41,590 nucleotides of DNA from NCBI RefSeq assembly GCF_000374825.1, contig NZ_KB895398.1:1-41590 (forward strand), read 5' to 3'. Both the position numbers and the translations under genes were made by a program. The notes under the pieces are model-generated. The model made no database searches and was not told where the DNA came from. It saw only the letters and a list, made by a program, of their open reading frames with translations. Positions within the stretch are counted from its first letter, which is position 1. Every line of letters starts with the position of its first letter. The DNA comes from Paenibacillus sanguinis 2301083 = DSM 16941 (GTDB lineage Bacteria; Bacillota; Bacilli; Paenibacillales; Paenibacillaceae). Positions 16,886 to 25,478 of this stretch are shown piece by piece.

Positions 16886-18661
16886 CTACACAGTAACCTT
16901 ATCATCGCGGATAATGGCTCCTTTGCGGTCAGGCAGCTTGTGACGTTCCGGTTCTGCTCCGCATAGGGCGGGACATTCCCGGAAAGCAAAGTGTCTGCAT
17001 CCGCGGCATTTATCCTGATGAATCTTATCAAGCGCCATGCTCAAGGCTTCGCCGGTATGCTCGAAGAAATGAGCTTCGCCAATCAATTCGTAGCAGCCCG
17101 TCTTCATCATCAGCTTGCGTGGCTGGATACGCAGGCCTGAGACCAGCACCGTGATTCCAGCTTGCTGGAGCTGCTTGACCAGCGAAGTAAAGTTCGCTTC
17201 CCCGGTAGTATCCATAAATGGCACCTTGCCCATGCGGATCAGCACCACGCGCAGCAAATTGCTGTCGATTTGGGCGACGAACCGGTCAAAGGCCTGAGAG
17301 GCCCCGAAAAAGAGTGGACCATCTACGGTAAAGATGGAGATTTGCGGACAATCATGCTCCTTGGTCACCATATGTGCCATAACCTTCTCCCCGGCAGAGG
17401 AGCGGTCAGGCAACACCTTGTCGACCGTTAATAGATCGCCCATTCTCTTCACGAAGAGAATGACGGCCAGAATGAGTCCTACCTCCACGGCCACGGTCAG
17501 GGTGGCGAACACCGTCAGCAGGAAGGTTACCAGCAGCACCAGCGTATCGCTTGTACGAGTTCTTAACATATGAGCAAAGGCTTTGCGTTCGCTCATATTC
17601 CAGGCGACGACCATCAGGATCGGTGCCATGCTGGCCAGCGGGATGGTCGAAGCATACGGCGCAAACAGAGCTACGACCAGCAGCACCACAATTCCGTGAA
17701 TGATACCGGACAGTGGTGATACCGCACCGTTCTTAATATTGGTAGCCGTCCGGGCGATGGCCCCGGTGGCTGGAATGCCGCCAAATAGCGGCGCGGCTAT
17801 ATTGGCAATCCCTTGACCAATCAACTCGCGGTTGCTGTTATGGCGAGTGCCTGTCATGCCGTCAGCGACTACGGCCGAGAGCAGGGATTCAATGCTGCCG
17901 AGCAAGGCGATAATGAGGGCCGGCTGCAGCATAGGTACGATATTGTCCCAGGTTAGCGAGATCGGATGGAAGCTGGGCAAGCCGCCGGGAATGACACCGT
18001 AGGCCGAGCCGATCGTTGTTACCTTGCCTGGAAATAACCAGATGGCCACAAAGGTAGACACGAGAATCCCTACCAGTGAGCCGGGCACCTTCGGCAACCA
18101 TTTGGGTGTCAATAGCAGAGCGGCGAGGCATATTCCTGCCGTTAGGATGCTGTATATATTCAAGGTAGGCAAACGCAGTACGATTTCCTTCATGTTATCA
18201 AAGAAATACTCATGCCGCTGCATGCCGGTCAGGCCCAGGAAGTTCCCGATTTGCCCGCTGAAAATCGTTACGGCAATCCCGGCGGTGAACCCGATCGTCA
18301 CCGGACGGGGGATGAACTTGATCAGGGTTCCTAATCGCAATACCCCCATCAAAATCAAGAAAATCCCGGCGAGAAATCCGGCAATTAATAAATTCTCATA
18401 TCCATATTGCAGCACGATGGCAAGCAGAATCGGAATAAATGCGCCGGTGGGTCCGCCGATCTGGAACTTGGACCCCCCGCAGAGCGAGATCAGAATGCCA
18501 GCAATAATCGTTGTGTACAAGCCGTATTCCGGCTTAACTCCTGAAGCGATGGCGAAAGCCATTCCGAGAGGGATAGCCACGATGCCAACAATGCACCCCG
18601 AGATCAAATCCTTGCGAAATTTTGCAGCGTCATAATGAGTGAGCCTTTCTTTCCACTTCAT
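16886..18661 (-). CDS. SulP-family anion transporter with STAS domain and Cys-rich tail
   Basis: The 591-residue protein has the SulP membrane domain of about 12 helices, beginning near residue 15 (DLISGCIVGIVAIPLGMAFA) with the family sequence GLYTTIIAGI, then a cytoplasmic STAS domain (about residues 440-550; ISIFTVDGPLFFGASQ, FMDTTGE). It would move sulfate, bicarbonate or another anion; SulP specificity cannot be told from sequence. The last 45 residues are unusual: CRGCRHFAFRECPALC carries four cysteines (C-x2-C-x7-C-x3-C), which could bind metal or act as a redox switch. ATG at 18661 is preceded by AAGGG. The ArsR gene lies upstream on the same strand, with a terminator-like hairpin between the two. 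Confidence 0.92.
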   Translation of the reverse strand: MKWKERLTHYDAAKFRKDLISGCIVGIVAIPLGMAFAIASGVKPEYGLYTTIIAGILISLCGGSKFQIGGPTGAFIPILLAIVLQYGYENLLIAGFLAGIFLILMGVLRLGTLIKFIPRPVTIGFTAGIAVTIFSGQIGNFLGLTGMQRHEYFFDNMKEIVLRLPTLNIYSILTAGICLAALLLTPKWLPKVPGSLVGILVSTFVAIWLFPGKVTTIGSAYGVIPGGLPSFHPISLTWDNIVPMLQPALIIALLGSIESLLSAVVADGMTGTRHNSNRELIGQGIANIAAPLFGGIPATGAIARTATNIKNGAVSPLSGIIHGIVVLLVVALFAPYASTIPLASMAPILMVVAWNMSERKAFAHMLRTRTSDTLVLLVTFLLTVFATLTVAVEVGLILAVILFVKRMGDLLTVDKVLPDRSSAGEKVMAHMVTKEHDCPQISIFTVDGPLFFGASQAFDRFVAQIDSNLLRVVLIRMGKVPFMDTTGEANFTSLVKQLQQAGITVLVSGLRIQPRKLMMKTGCYELIGEAHFFEHTGEALSMALDKIHQDKCRGCRHFAFRECPALCGAEPERHKLPDRKGAIIRDDKVTV

Positions 18662-18722
18662 CCGTTAAACCCTTCTTTTCTGAGAAATCTGCATGTTATG
18701 AGGCCAACCGTTCCTGAAAAAC

Positions 18723-18749
18723 AAAAAAGACCCCCGCAGCCCGGCGGGG
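18723..18749 (-). terminator. Terminator or attenuator between arsR-type gene and sulP
   Basis: Read on the minus strand, a GC-only 6-bp stem (CCCCGC/GCGGGG) with a six-base loop is followed by GTCTTTTTT. It lies after the ArsR stop codon and before the SulP start, so it would separate or attenuate their co-transcription. Confidence 0.75.
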
Positions 18750-18770
18750 AAAAATGGGGTACCTTATGTC

Positions 18771-19100
18771 CTATGTTTGGTTGCGAATCCCTTGCAGTAG
18801 GGAAATCGATTCGACTAAATGATTATCAAAAATTTGCCGGGCGACTGCAAGTAAATCCTTAAGCAACGGATCTCGCAGCGAGTAGACGACTGTCGTTCCT
18901 TCCTTCACCGTATTGACCAGATTTTTGGCGCGAAGCACGGCTAGCTGCTGGGATACGGCGGACCCTTCCGAGCCCAATATCGTTTGCAGTTCATTGACAT
19001 TTCGCTCGCCTTCGCTTAGCACCTCCAAAATACGAATTCGCATCGGATGGGCGAGAGCTTTGAAAAATTCTGCTTTAAACTGCTGCAAGTTCGCATCCAT
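18771..19100 (-). CDS. ArsR-family winged-helix transcriptional regulator
   Basis: The 109-residue protein has the ArsR/SmtB fold: FFKALAHPMRIRILEVLSEGERNVNELQ, recognition region GSEGSAVSQQLAVLRAKNLV, and wing KEGTTVVYSLRDP. It has no cysteine at all, so it lacks the ELCVCDL metal-thiolate site of ArsR and CadC. It may sense through a non-thiol site or another signal. It lies directly upstream of the SulP gene on the same strand and probably regulates itself and that transporter. AAGGAG precedes the ATG. Confidence 0.9.
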   Translation of the reverse strand: MDANLQQFKAEFFKALAHPMRIRILEVLSEGERNVNELQTILGSEGSAVSQQLAVLRAKNLVNTVKEGTTVVYSLRDPLLKDLLAVARQIFDNHLVESISLLQGIRNQT

Positions 19101-19268
19101 CGTCTAAACTCCTTAAAATCTGAAATTTTATATCTCTGAATCTTTGCATATTTAGTATGTTAGCACAGGATCGTCAAGCTGGGTAGGGGGGAATGATGTA
19201 TTTTCAACTTTTTCTGTAAGTAAGCGAATTCATTTGTCAAAAGTTGCGATTTGCCAGATGATTCCCGA

Positions 19269-19318
19269 TTGAGTATCAGAAGCCGCTCATGTTATACTCA
19301 ATAATGATAATCATTATC
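19269..19318 (+). promoter_or_regulatory. Promoter with Fur box upstream of the OppD-heme monooxygenase unit
   Basis: TTGAGT (19269-19274) and TATACT (19293-19298) have an 18-base spacer. Immediately after the -10 lies AATAATGATAATCATTATC (19300-19318), which matches 18 of 19 bases of the classical Fur box. Fur-Fe(II) bound here would block the start site, so the operon should be induced by iron limitation. The leader to the next start codon is about 170 bases. Confidence 0.88.
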
Positions 19319-19486
19319 ATCTTAAGGCAACAGCTTTTATTTAGTGATTTATAGATGGATTTGAAAGTGTGATGAACAAGTTGCCGGAAGGCCAATGTAG
19401 AGATGAAACAGCGAGTGCAAGCCCATATCGCTGTAGGCCCTCTGTTGTCCAGCACGCTTCTAAAGGAAAGCGAGGAATAGATAAAG

Positions 19487-20551
19487 ATGGAGCATTTATT
19501 AGAAGTGAAAGACTTGGCCATTTCGTTTAAAACGCGAGAGGGTGAGGTTCAGGCGATTCGGGGCGTCAGTTTCCATGTGAACAAGGGCGAAACCTTGGCT
19601 ATAGTGGGGGAATCCGGTTCAGGCAAAAGTGTAACCTCGCAGGCGGTCATGCAGCTTGTTCCCCGTCCGCAGGGCGTATATAAACGGGGAGAAATCTGGT
19701 TTGACGGTCAGGAGCTGATTGGCAAGACAGAGAAGCAGATGCAGAAAATTCGCGGCAAGGAAATCGGCATGATCTTTCAGGACCCGATGACTTCGCTGAA
19801 CCCGACGATCAAGATCGGCAAGCAGATCACCGAGGTGCTGCATTTGCATGAAGGGATGAATAAACAACAGGCCTATAGCCGGGCTATTGAGCTGCTGGGA
19901 CTGGTTGGCATTCCGAATCCGGAACGTCGGTTCGGGCAATATCCGCATGAATTTAGCGGCGGGATGCGGCAGCGTGTCGTCATTGCCATCGCCCTGGCGG
20001 CCAATCCGAAGCTCTTGATCGCTGACGAGCCAACAACCGCGCTGGATGTAACCATTCAGGCGCAAATCCTTGACCTGATGAAGGAGCTGCAACGAAAAAT
20101 TGGCACCGCCATTATTTTCATTACGCATGATTTGGGTGTAGTTGCGAAAATGGCCGATCGTGTAGCAGTCATGTACGCAGGACAAATCGTGGAGATGGGG
20201 ACCGCGGAGGAAATTTTCTATAATCCGCGTCATCCGTATACCTGGGGTTTGCTGGCTTCGATGCCGAGTCTGGATCAGCATGGCGAGGCGAAGCTGGCGG
20301 CCATCCCGGGCACTCCACCTGATCTGATTCGCCCGCCGCATGGCGATGCCTTTGCGCTGCGCAGCTCCTATGCCATGGAGATCGACTTCAAGCAGGAGCC
20401 GCCTTTATACCAGATATCCGATACCCATGTTGTGAAGTCTTGGCTGCTGCATCCCTATGCTCCGGCCGTAACACCACCGGAAGTGGTGTTGCGTAAGCGG
20501 CGTAAGCTTGCAGGGGAGTATGAGCAGCCTGTTTTAGTACAACAGGGGTAA
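19487..20551 (+). CDS. OppD/DppD-type ABC transporter ATP-binding protein (orphan)
   Basis: The 354-residue ATPase has Walker A GESGSGKS, the signature [17 protein letters not shown], Walker [13 protein letters not shown], an H-loop (FITHDLG) and the C-terminal oligopeptide/dipeptide extension ([28 protein letters not shown]). By family it powers peptide or nickel import, but no permease, binding protein or OppF partner is encoded nearby. It shares a Fur-controlled promoter and leads straight into an IsdG-type heme oxygenase (34 bases apart). Dpp-type systems are known to carry heme in some bacteria, so a role in iron or heme uptake is a reasonable inference. The ribosome site (GAGGAATAG) is only moderate. 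Confidence 0.88.
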   Translation: MEHLLEVKDLAISFKTREGEVQAIRGVSFHVNKGETLAIVGESGSGKSVTSQAVMQLVPRPQGVYKRGEIWFDGQELIGKTEKQMQKIRGKEIGMIFQDPMTSLNPTIKIGKQITEVLHLHEGMNKQQAYSRAIELLGLVGIPNPERRFGQYPHEFSGGMRQRVVIAIALAANPKLLIADEPTTALDVTIQAQILDLMKELQRKIGTAIIFITHDLGVVAKMADRVAVMYAGQIVEMGTAEEIFYNPRHPYTWGLLASMPSLDQHGEAKLAAIPGTPPDLIRPPHGDAFALRSSYAMEIDFKQEPPLYQISDTHVVKSWLLHPYAPAVTPPEVVLRKRRKLAGEYEQPVLVQQG

Positions 20552-20585
20552 GATTTCGCCATTATTTGCATAGGGAGGAATTTGA

Positions 20586-20918
20586 ATGTTCGTGATGACA
20601 AGAACGATGAACGTTGAGAAGGGCAGCAGCGAGAAAGTGATCGAGCGCTTCCGTGCGGAAAGCCCCATCGATCAAATGGAAGGTCTGGTCGATATCAGTG
20701 TGCTGGTCAACCGGAAAAGCACCGAGCACGAAGAAGTGGTTGTTATCATCCGCTGGGAGTCCCAGGAGGCCTGGAAGAACTGGGAGAAAAGCGATGCCCA
20801 TATTCAGGGACACAAGAATAGCCGGGGACAACAGCCGCCTTCACATATCCTGAGTACAACCGTGCAATTGTACGACGCCAAGGTAGTTAAGAAGGGGCAA
20901 GCCTACCCTAACGTCTGA
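20586..20918 (+). CDS. IsdG/HmoA-type heme-degrading monooxygenase
   Basis: The 110-residue protein has the antibiotic-biosynthesis-monooxygenase fold. The N-terminus MFVMTRTMNVEKGSSEKVIERF carries an Asn near position 9, and VVIIRWESQEAWKNWEKSDAHIQGH carries a Trp and a His at the spacing of the IsdG Asn-Trp-His triad. Such enzymes open heme to release iron in the cytoplasm. It lies second in a unit headed by a strong Fur box, which fits induction under iron starvation. AGGGAGGAATTTG precedes the ATG. No terminator was identified before the exonuclease promoter. Confidence 0.85.
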   Translation: MFVMTRTMNVEKGSSEKVIERFRAESPIDQMEGLVDISVLVNRKSTEHEEVVVIIRWESQEAWKNWEKSDAHIQGHKNSRGQQPPSHILSTTVQLYDAKVVKKGQAYPNV

Positions 20919-20951
20919 GCCTGACCGGGGACTCGATCCACTGCCATCCTA

Positions 20952-20960
20952 TGATATACT
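20952..20960 (+). promoter_or_regulatory. Extended -10 promoter element before exonuclease III
   Basis: TGATATACT (TG at 20952, TATACT at 20955-20960) is an extended -10 element 60 bases upstream of the exonuclease start. No good -35 hexamer was found. Confidence 0.45.
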
Positions 20961-21020
20961 TGTAGCAGGATGATAGAGTTCGGGAATCCAACTACAACAG
21001 GCGATTTAGAGGAGAACGGT

Positions 21021-21776
21021 ATGAAGCTGGTTTCATGGAATGTGAATGGCTTGCGCGCTTGCGTTGGCAAGGGGTTTATGGATTATTTTCGGGAAGTGGA
21101 TGCAGACCTGTTTTGCCTTCAGGAGACGAAGCTGCAGGAAGGCCAGATCGAGCTCGACTTGGGCGATGAATATAAGCAATACTGGAATTATGCCGAGAAA
21201 AAAGGGTACTCCGGTACTGCCGTCTTCACACGGATTGAGCCAATTTCAGTACGGTACGGCATGGAAGAGGATTCCGAGCCGGAGGGAAGAATAATTACAC
21301 TTGAATTCGAGAGTTTCTATCTCGTCACGGTCTACACGCCGAATGCCAAGCGGGACTTATCCCGACTTGACTATCGGATGGAATGGGAGGATCGGTTCCG
21401 GGCCTATCTGCAATCTCTTGATATGCAAAAACCCGTCATCGTTTGCGGGGATATGAATGTGGCTCATCAGGAGATCGATATTAAGAACGCCAAATCCAAT
21501 CTGGGCAATTCCGGCTTTACCATTGAAGAACGCGGAAAGATGACGGACCTGCTGGCCGCGGGCTTCACCGATACATTCCGTTATTTTTACCCTGATCGTG
21601 AAGATGTATATAGCTGGTGGTCCTATATGCCGAAGGTGCGTGAACGCAATATCGGTTGGCGGATCGATTATTTTCTGGTGTCCTCCCGTCTGGAGCCCAA
21701 GCTGAGCGAAGCTGATATTCATTGCAGTGTAATGGGCAGCGACCATTGTCCGGTGATACTAACGGTGGACCTATAA
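21021..21776 (+). CDS. exoA: Exodeoxyribonuclease III / AP endonuclease
   Basis: This DNA-repair enzyme cuts at abasic sites and removes 3' blocking groups. The 251-residue protein has all EEP-family motifs in order: LVSWNVNGLRA, LFCLQETKLQE (metal-binding Glu), GDMNVAHQEIDI, GRWRIDYF-like block (here IGWRIDYFLVS) and the terminal GSDHCPV with catalytic Asp-His. I choose ATG 21021 because AGAGGAG lies seven bases upstream and the family starts MKLVSWNVNG; 17 further in-frame codons upstream are not family-like. It lies between two Fur-controlled units but has its own promoter element. Confidence 0.95.
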   Translation: MKLVSWNVNGLRACVGKGFMDYFREVDADLFCLQETKLQEGQIELDLGDEYKQYWNYAEKKGYSGTAVFTRIEPISVRYGMEEDSEPEGRIITLEFESFYLVTVYTPNAKRDLSRLDYRMEWEDRFRAYLQSLDMQKPVIVCGDMNVAHQEIDIKNAKSNLGNSGFTIEERGKMTDLLAAGFTDTFRYFYPDREDVYSWWSYMPKVRERNIGWRIDYFLVSSRLEPKLSEADIHCSVMGSDHCPVILTVDL

Positions 21777-21808
21777 TCAAGCATCGATGTAATCAGGAGT
21801 GTATAGCT

Positions 21809-21840
21809 GGCCGGAGGGATAAGTTCCTTTCGGCCTTTGT
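21809..21840 (+). terminator. Terminator after exonuclease III
   Basis: A 10-bp stem with two G-U pairs (21809-21818 with 21826-21835) and a seven-base loop, followed by TTTGTCTTGT. Confidence 0.6.
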
Positions 21841-21905
21841 CTTGTAAAATATGCTCCATAGAGTTGAATAGGCGGTTGTATGGATTATCAAGTTCCATCT
21901 CCTTA

Positions 21906-21935
21906 TTGACAATGATAATCATTATCAAATATACT
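21906..21935 (+). promoter_or_regulatory. Consensus promoter with embedded Fur box before flavodoxin
   Basis: A perfect -35 TTGACA (21906-21911) and TATACT (21930-21935) have an 18-base spacer. The 19-base Fur box GACAATGATAATCATTATC (21908-21926, 18 of 19 matches) lies between and over them. Iron-loaded Fur should prevent RNA polymerase binding. Confidence 0.92.
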
Positions 21936-21973
21936 TCGATATATGATGTATTTTGGATAGGAGGATGGAGCCG

Positions 21974-22432
21974 TTGAGTAAAGTGGTAATCGTATATGCC
22001 AGCTTGACCGGCAATACGGAGGAGATGGCCGAACTGATCGCCGAGGGTGTACGCAGTACCGGAGCGACCGCCGATTTGAAGATGGTGGAGGACTGCAACG
22101 CAGTTCTTTTGATGGAATATGATGCTTATTTGCTAGGAGCCTATACTTGGGGAGATGGTGAGCTTCCTGACGAATTTGAGGATTTTATCGACGAGATGAA
22201 GGAATTGGACTTGCAAGGGAGTCGATCTGCCACATTCGGTAGCGGAGATACTTCTTACCGGTTATATTGTGCTGCCGTCGATGAGCTGGAGCAGCGGCTT
22301 CGCGAATTTGGCGCGGTCATCGTGCAGGAGCCTCTGAAGGTGGAATATGGCCCAAGTGCGGAGGAGAAGGTATTGTGTCATGAGTTTGGCGCTAACTTTG
22401 CCCGCAGCCTGGAGGCGATCCCACGCACATGA
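21974..22432 (+). CDS. Flavodoxin, Fur-regulated
   Basis: A short-chain flavodoxin of 152 residues that carries electrons on FMN in place of ferredoxin when iron is scarce. The FMN phosphate loop VYASLTGNTEEMAELI is at the N-terminus, and YTWGDGELPDEFEDF and FGSGDTSYRLYC are the isoalloxazine-binding loops. I choose TTG 21974 as start: AGGAGG at 21959-21964 is nine bases away and the family begins MSKVxIVYASxTGNT. The in-frame ATG at 21965 touches the ribosome site. It overlaps the next gene by four bases (ATGA). Confidence 0.92.
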   Translation: MSKVVIVYASLTGNTEEMAELIAEGVRSTGATADLKMVEDCNAVLLMEYDAYLLGAYTWGDGELPDEFEDFIDEMKELDLQGSRSATFGSGDTSYRLYCAAVDELEQRLREFGAVIVQEPLKVEYGPSAEEKVLCHEFGANFARSLEAIPRT

Positions 22433-23148
22433 TGAAGCAAGTGGCGGACTATGAACTGGAGACCTGGATTCGCTCAACCAAAATGGCGGCGGGAACCGGG
22501 CGGGGACAAGGCCAGCGAATTACCTGGCAGCAACGTGTTCAATACGCAGTGGGTCATGCCATCAATGACTACTTCACCTTGCCTCCCGCAGTTCGCCTTC
22601 ATACCCCGATCCAGGTGCTGCTGAATCGGCGGTGGCCCCGTAATCAGAGTGATTTCCCAGATTCCTTGCTTTACTGGCAGGTATATAATCAAGTTGTGGG
22701 ACAACTAACCCTGATTACAGGGATGATGATCTATGATTATCCGGTGGCCTTATATGAGAATTGGAGTACGGAAGCGACCGGACTTGATATGCAGTTATCG
22801 CTCATTGTTCAAGCGGTGTGGCAGGAGCGTAGCGATCCACGACAGATGAAGGTGCAGAAGTTCCTTGTTGAGGATGACGAGGGAATGGTCGATGCCTTTG
22901 TTCACTTGGCTAACGTGTTCTGGCATAGCGCTTTTGGCCGGCCCCCCGCAGAGATCGAGGTTCATGCACTGCTGGAGGATCGTCGGTATTCCTTCATCGG
23001 AGAATCTCTCAGCCTGTCCAAGTCGATGGATTATGTGAGTCTGCTGGTCGATGCTTGGGAGAGTGAAGCGCGGAGAGAAGACAAAGAGGGCCAGCGAAGT
23101 GCCGAATGCTCCACGACATGCGATTTATGGCGGCTGGGCTACTCCTAG
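22429..23148 (+). CDS. Protein of unknown function translationally coupled to flavodoxin
   Basis: I do not recognise this 239-residue protein. It is soluble, Trp- and Gln-rich, with probable helices (WQQRVQYAVGHAINDYF, LLYWQVYNQVVGQLTLITGM). It has no signal peptide and no clear cofactor motif; cysteines occur only near the C-terminus (ECSTTC). Its ATG overlaps the flavodoxin stop codon, so the two are made together from the Fur-controlled promoter, which points to a role in the iron-limitation response. The C-terminal 25 residues look unstructured. A rho-independent terminator follows about 100 bases downstream. Confidence 0.8.
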   Translation: MMKQVADYELETWIRSTKMAAGTGRGQGQRITWQQRVQYAVGHAINDYFTLPPAVRLHTPIQVLLNRRWPRNQSDFPDSLLYWQVYNQVVGQLTLITGMMIYDYPVALYENWSTEATGLDMQLSLIVQAVWQERSDPRQMKVQKFLVEDDEGMVDAFVHLANVFWHSAFGRPPAEIEVHALLEDRRYSFIGESLSLSKSMDYVSLLVDAWESEARREDKEGQRSAECSTTCDLWRLGYS

Positions 23149-23252
23149 AGGATTTTAATTTTAAGAAATTCATGAGGGGCAGCGATTGTAAAAATCAACC
23201 TACATATATAAATGGAAGAGAAGGCGGCGAACTGGACCGCCCCCTACATGAC

Positions 23253-23278
23253 AGGCTGGCCGAAGGGCTGGCCTTTTT
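23253..23278 (+). terminator. Terminator of the flavodoxin operon
   Basis: A 9-bp stem including G-U pairs (23253-23261 with 23266-23274) with a four-base loop runs into TTTTT. Confidence 0.75.
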
Positions 23279-23374
23279 GGTATGCGGCTGGCGAAATTAT
23301 AGACGAATGCTTTATGTTCGGGAGCAAGGCGGATACAATAACAAATAGTAGAGAAAGAAAAGGAGTACGTGATC

Positions 23375-24784
23375 ATGAATATTCAGGAATTACGGGAGCA
23401 CCGACAGCATCCCGATAATATTGGACAGGAGACACATCGTGCCACCTTTGAACGCGACTATTCGCGGTTAATTCATTCACCTACCTTTCGTCGCCTGCAA
23501 GGCAAGTCCCAGGTATTCGGAGCGGGGACCGGCGATTATTACCGTACCCGTCTGACCCATTCGCTGGAGGTGGCACAGATCGCCAGAGAAGCGGCACGGA
23601 GCTTGCTGCGCGCCTATCCGGAGGTGGCGACGGAAAAGGCTGCACACCCCGGTCTGGTTATTGATCCCGAGGTCGTGGAATGTGCGGCGATTTGTCATGA
23701 TTTTGGTCATCCTCCATTTGGTCATAAGGGCGAGGAGGTGCTGGACCAAATCCTGGAGAAGCTGATTGCCGACAAAACCAGGGATGCTTTGAAGGGAGGG
23801 GCAGCATCGGAGCAGGAGGAAGCGCGGATTCGGGAAGCGCTCAGGCAGAAGTATGAGCATTTTGAAGGCAATGCCCATAATTTCCGCTTGATGATGTTTC
23901 TGGAGAAGCGGGAGAATATCGACGGTCTCAATCTATCCGATGCTGTGCTGCTTGGCACCAATAAATATCCTTATCCCGGTACGGTTAACAAGAAGGGATT
24001 GTATCTTCACGAATGGGAGTACATCTCCCATGTTCGCGATCTTTGGAACATCCCTGCGGGAAAGAAAACCTTTGAAGCTCAATTAATGGACCTCTGTGAT
24101 GACATTGCCTATTCGGCCCATGATCTGGAGGATGGCATCAAGGCTGGGAAGATTGAGGTGCATGAATACTTCCTGAAGGATTCCCATATCCAGCGGCTGA
24201 TTGTAGAGAAGATCACGACCCTGGAGGATGCATTCTGGGATGGGTGGCCGCCGGATCGGATTGAGGTGAAGGTGGCAGAGGTGCTGGACGACTTCTTGCG
24301 TATTTGGAATGAGAAGATGCCGATATGTGATCAGGACTACTCGCGTACCCGTCGGGAGGTCAAGGCCTATTGGGTTAGCCTGTTTGTAGGCAATCTGGGC
24401 GTTGTGGAGGACGGCGACTGGCAGAAGGTTACGTTCGTGAAGGAGGGGCAAGAGAACCTGGATATGCTGCGCACGGTAAGTGTACTGAAGAGTTTTGCCT
24501 GGGTAACGATGATTCGCGACCTGCGGGTTCAGCGTCTTCAGAAGCGCAGCGCCTGGGTGATTAAGCGGCTGTGGGATGCATTCGTTGATCCGGAAACGTC
24601 AAAATCGATTATCCCTGGCGATTGGCTGCGGCGCTTTGACCGGGATCAGCAGAAGACAAAGCCGATCTGGACCTGGGAGCACATGATTATCGACTATATT
24701 GCGGGCATGACCGACGCATACGCTGAGAAAATATACAATGAGCTTTATGGGCTTAAGGTCGGGACGATTTACGATCTGGATTAA
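23375..24784 (+). CDS. dgt: dGTP triphosphohydrolase (dGTPase), HD superfamily
   Basis: The enzyme cleaves dGTP, and probably other dNTPs in this branch, to deoxynucleoside and triphosphate, so it adjusts dNTP pools. The 469-residue protein has RDYSRLIHSPTFRRLQGKSQVF, RTRLTHSLEVAQIARE (first metal His), CHDFGHPPFGHKGE (HD pair) and DLCDDIAYSAHDLEDGI (second Asp), all diagnostic. I prefer ATG 23375 because AAAAGGAG is nine bases upstream; GTG 23369 would be only three bases from it. Thymidine kinase converges on it from the opposite strand, so two deoxynucleotide-pool enzymes are neighbours. Confidence 0.94.
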   Translation: MNIQELREHRQHPDNIGQETHRATFERDYSRLIHSPTFRRLQGKSQVFGAGTGDYYRTRLTHSLEVAQIAREAARSLLRAYPEVATEKAAHPGLVIDPEVVECAAICHDFGHPPFGHKGEEVLDQILEKLIADKTRDALKGGAASEQEEARIREALRQKYEHFEGNAHNFRLMMFLEKRENIDGLNLSDAVLLGTNKYPYPGTVNKKGLYLHEWEYISHVRDLWNIPAGKKTFEAQLMDLCDDIAYSAHDLEDGIKAGKIEVHEYFLKDSHIQRLIVEKITTLEDAFWDGWPPDRIEVKVAEVLDDFLRIWNEKMPICDQDYSRTRREVKAYWVSLFVGNLGVVEDGDWQKVTFVKEGQENLDMLRTVSVLKSFAWVTMIRDLRVQRLQKRSAWVIKRLWDAFVDPETSKSIIPGDWLRRFDRDQQKTKPIWTWEHMIIDYIAGMTDAYAEKIYNELYGLKVGTIYDLD

Positions 24785-24841
24785 AAGCAGGAGGTGGGGG
24801 GTGAAGGGTTGGCTTAGAAGAAGCCTGCATCTCTCCAAGGT

Positions 24842-24884
24842 AAAGGGACCTGATTTTCCACCTATGTGGAAAATCAGGTCCTTT
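24842..24884. terminator. Bidirectional terminator between dgt and tdk
   Basis: A stem of about 19 bp with one bulged G (24842-24861 with 24866-24884) has a four-base loop and lies between convergent genes. A/T runs at both ends allow use from either side. Confidence 0.85.
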
Positions 24885-24908
24885 CGTTTGGTTCAAGCGA
24901 TAGATAGG

Positions 24909-25478
24909 CTATAACGGCGGATTGGCGTGGCATTTGCGGCATACAGGGTAGTAGGACTCGCTGCCGCCAATCTGAATTTGTTCGCCGGTATAGACGGGGC
25001 GGCCGTTCTCTACCCGCAGATTCATGGTCGCCTTGCGGGCGCAGAACCAGCAGATGGTCTTCATCTCTTCAATCTTGTCCGCATAGATCAGCAGCATCCG
25101 GCTTCCCTCGAAGAGCTCGTTCTGGAAGTCATTTTTTAAGCCAAAGGCCATCACGGGAACATCCAATTCATCCACGATACGGACCAACTGTTTAATGCTG
25201 TTCTCACTCAGGAATTGACATTCGTCGACCAGGACGCAATATAGCTTTGGGGAATGATCCCGGACGATATCATAAATGTTTGTATCCTCATAGATAGGAA
25301 TAGCTTGCCGCCGGAGTCCGATTCGGGAAGAGACATAACCGACTTCATCACGATCATCCACGGCTGAGGTGAAGAGCAATACCGGCTTGTTCTGCTCTTC
25401 ATAATTATGAGCCACCTTTAAAATTTCAATCGATTTGCCGCTGTTCATTGCCCCGTATTTAAAAAACAATTGTGCCAA
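24909..25478 (-). CDS. tdk: Thymidine kinase
   Basis: Type II thymidine kinase of the salvage pathway, which phosphorylates thymidine to dTMP. The 189-residue protein has P-loop [12 protein letters not shown], the catalytic and Walker B segment VLVDECQFL, the lasso region and four zinc ligands (CWFC and CRKCH). The start is TTG at 25478, preceded by AAGGGGA at suitable spacing. The length is typical. It is a single gene ending at a shared terminator. Confidence 0.94.
   Translation of the reverse strand: MAQLFFKYGAMNSGKSIEILKVAHNYEEQNKPVLLFTSAVDDRDEVGYVSSRIGLRRQAIPIYEDTNIYDIVRDHSPKLYCVLVDECQFLSENSIKQLVRIVDELDVPVMAFGLKNDFQNELFEGSRMLLIYADKIEEMKTICWFCARKATMNLRVENGRPVYTGEQIQIGGSESYYPVCRKCHANPPL

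Noticed and set aside
18024..18635. 203-codon plus-strand frame
   Set aside because: It is antisense to the SulP membrane domain, and its composition mirrors that gene.
19372..19530. 52-codon frame in the OppD leader
   Set aside because: No good ribosome site, atypical composition, and it runs out of frame into the ATPase gene; probably chance.
19619..20341. 240-codon minus-strand frame
   Set aside because: It is antisense to the OppD-type ATPase, with no ribosome site.
23106..23348. 80-codon frame after the flavodoxin operon
   Set aside because: It overlaps the end of the unknown gene and runs through the terminator, without a ribosome site.
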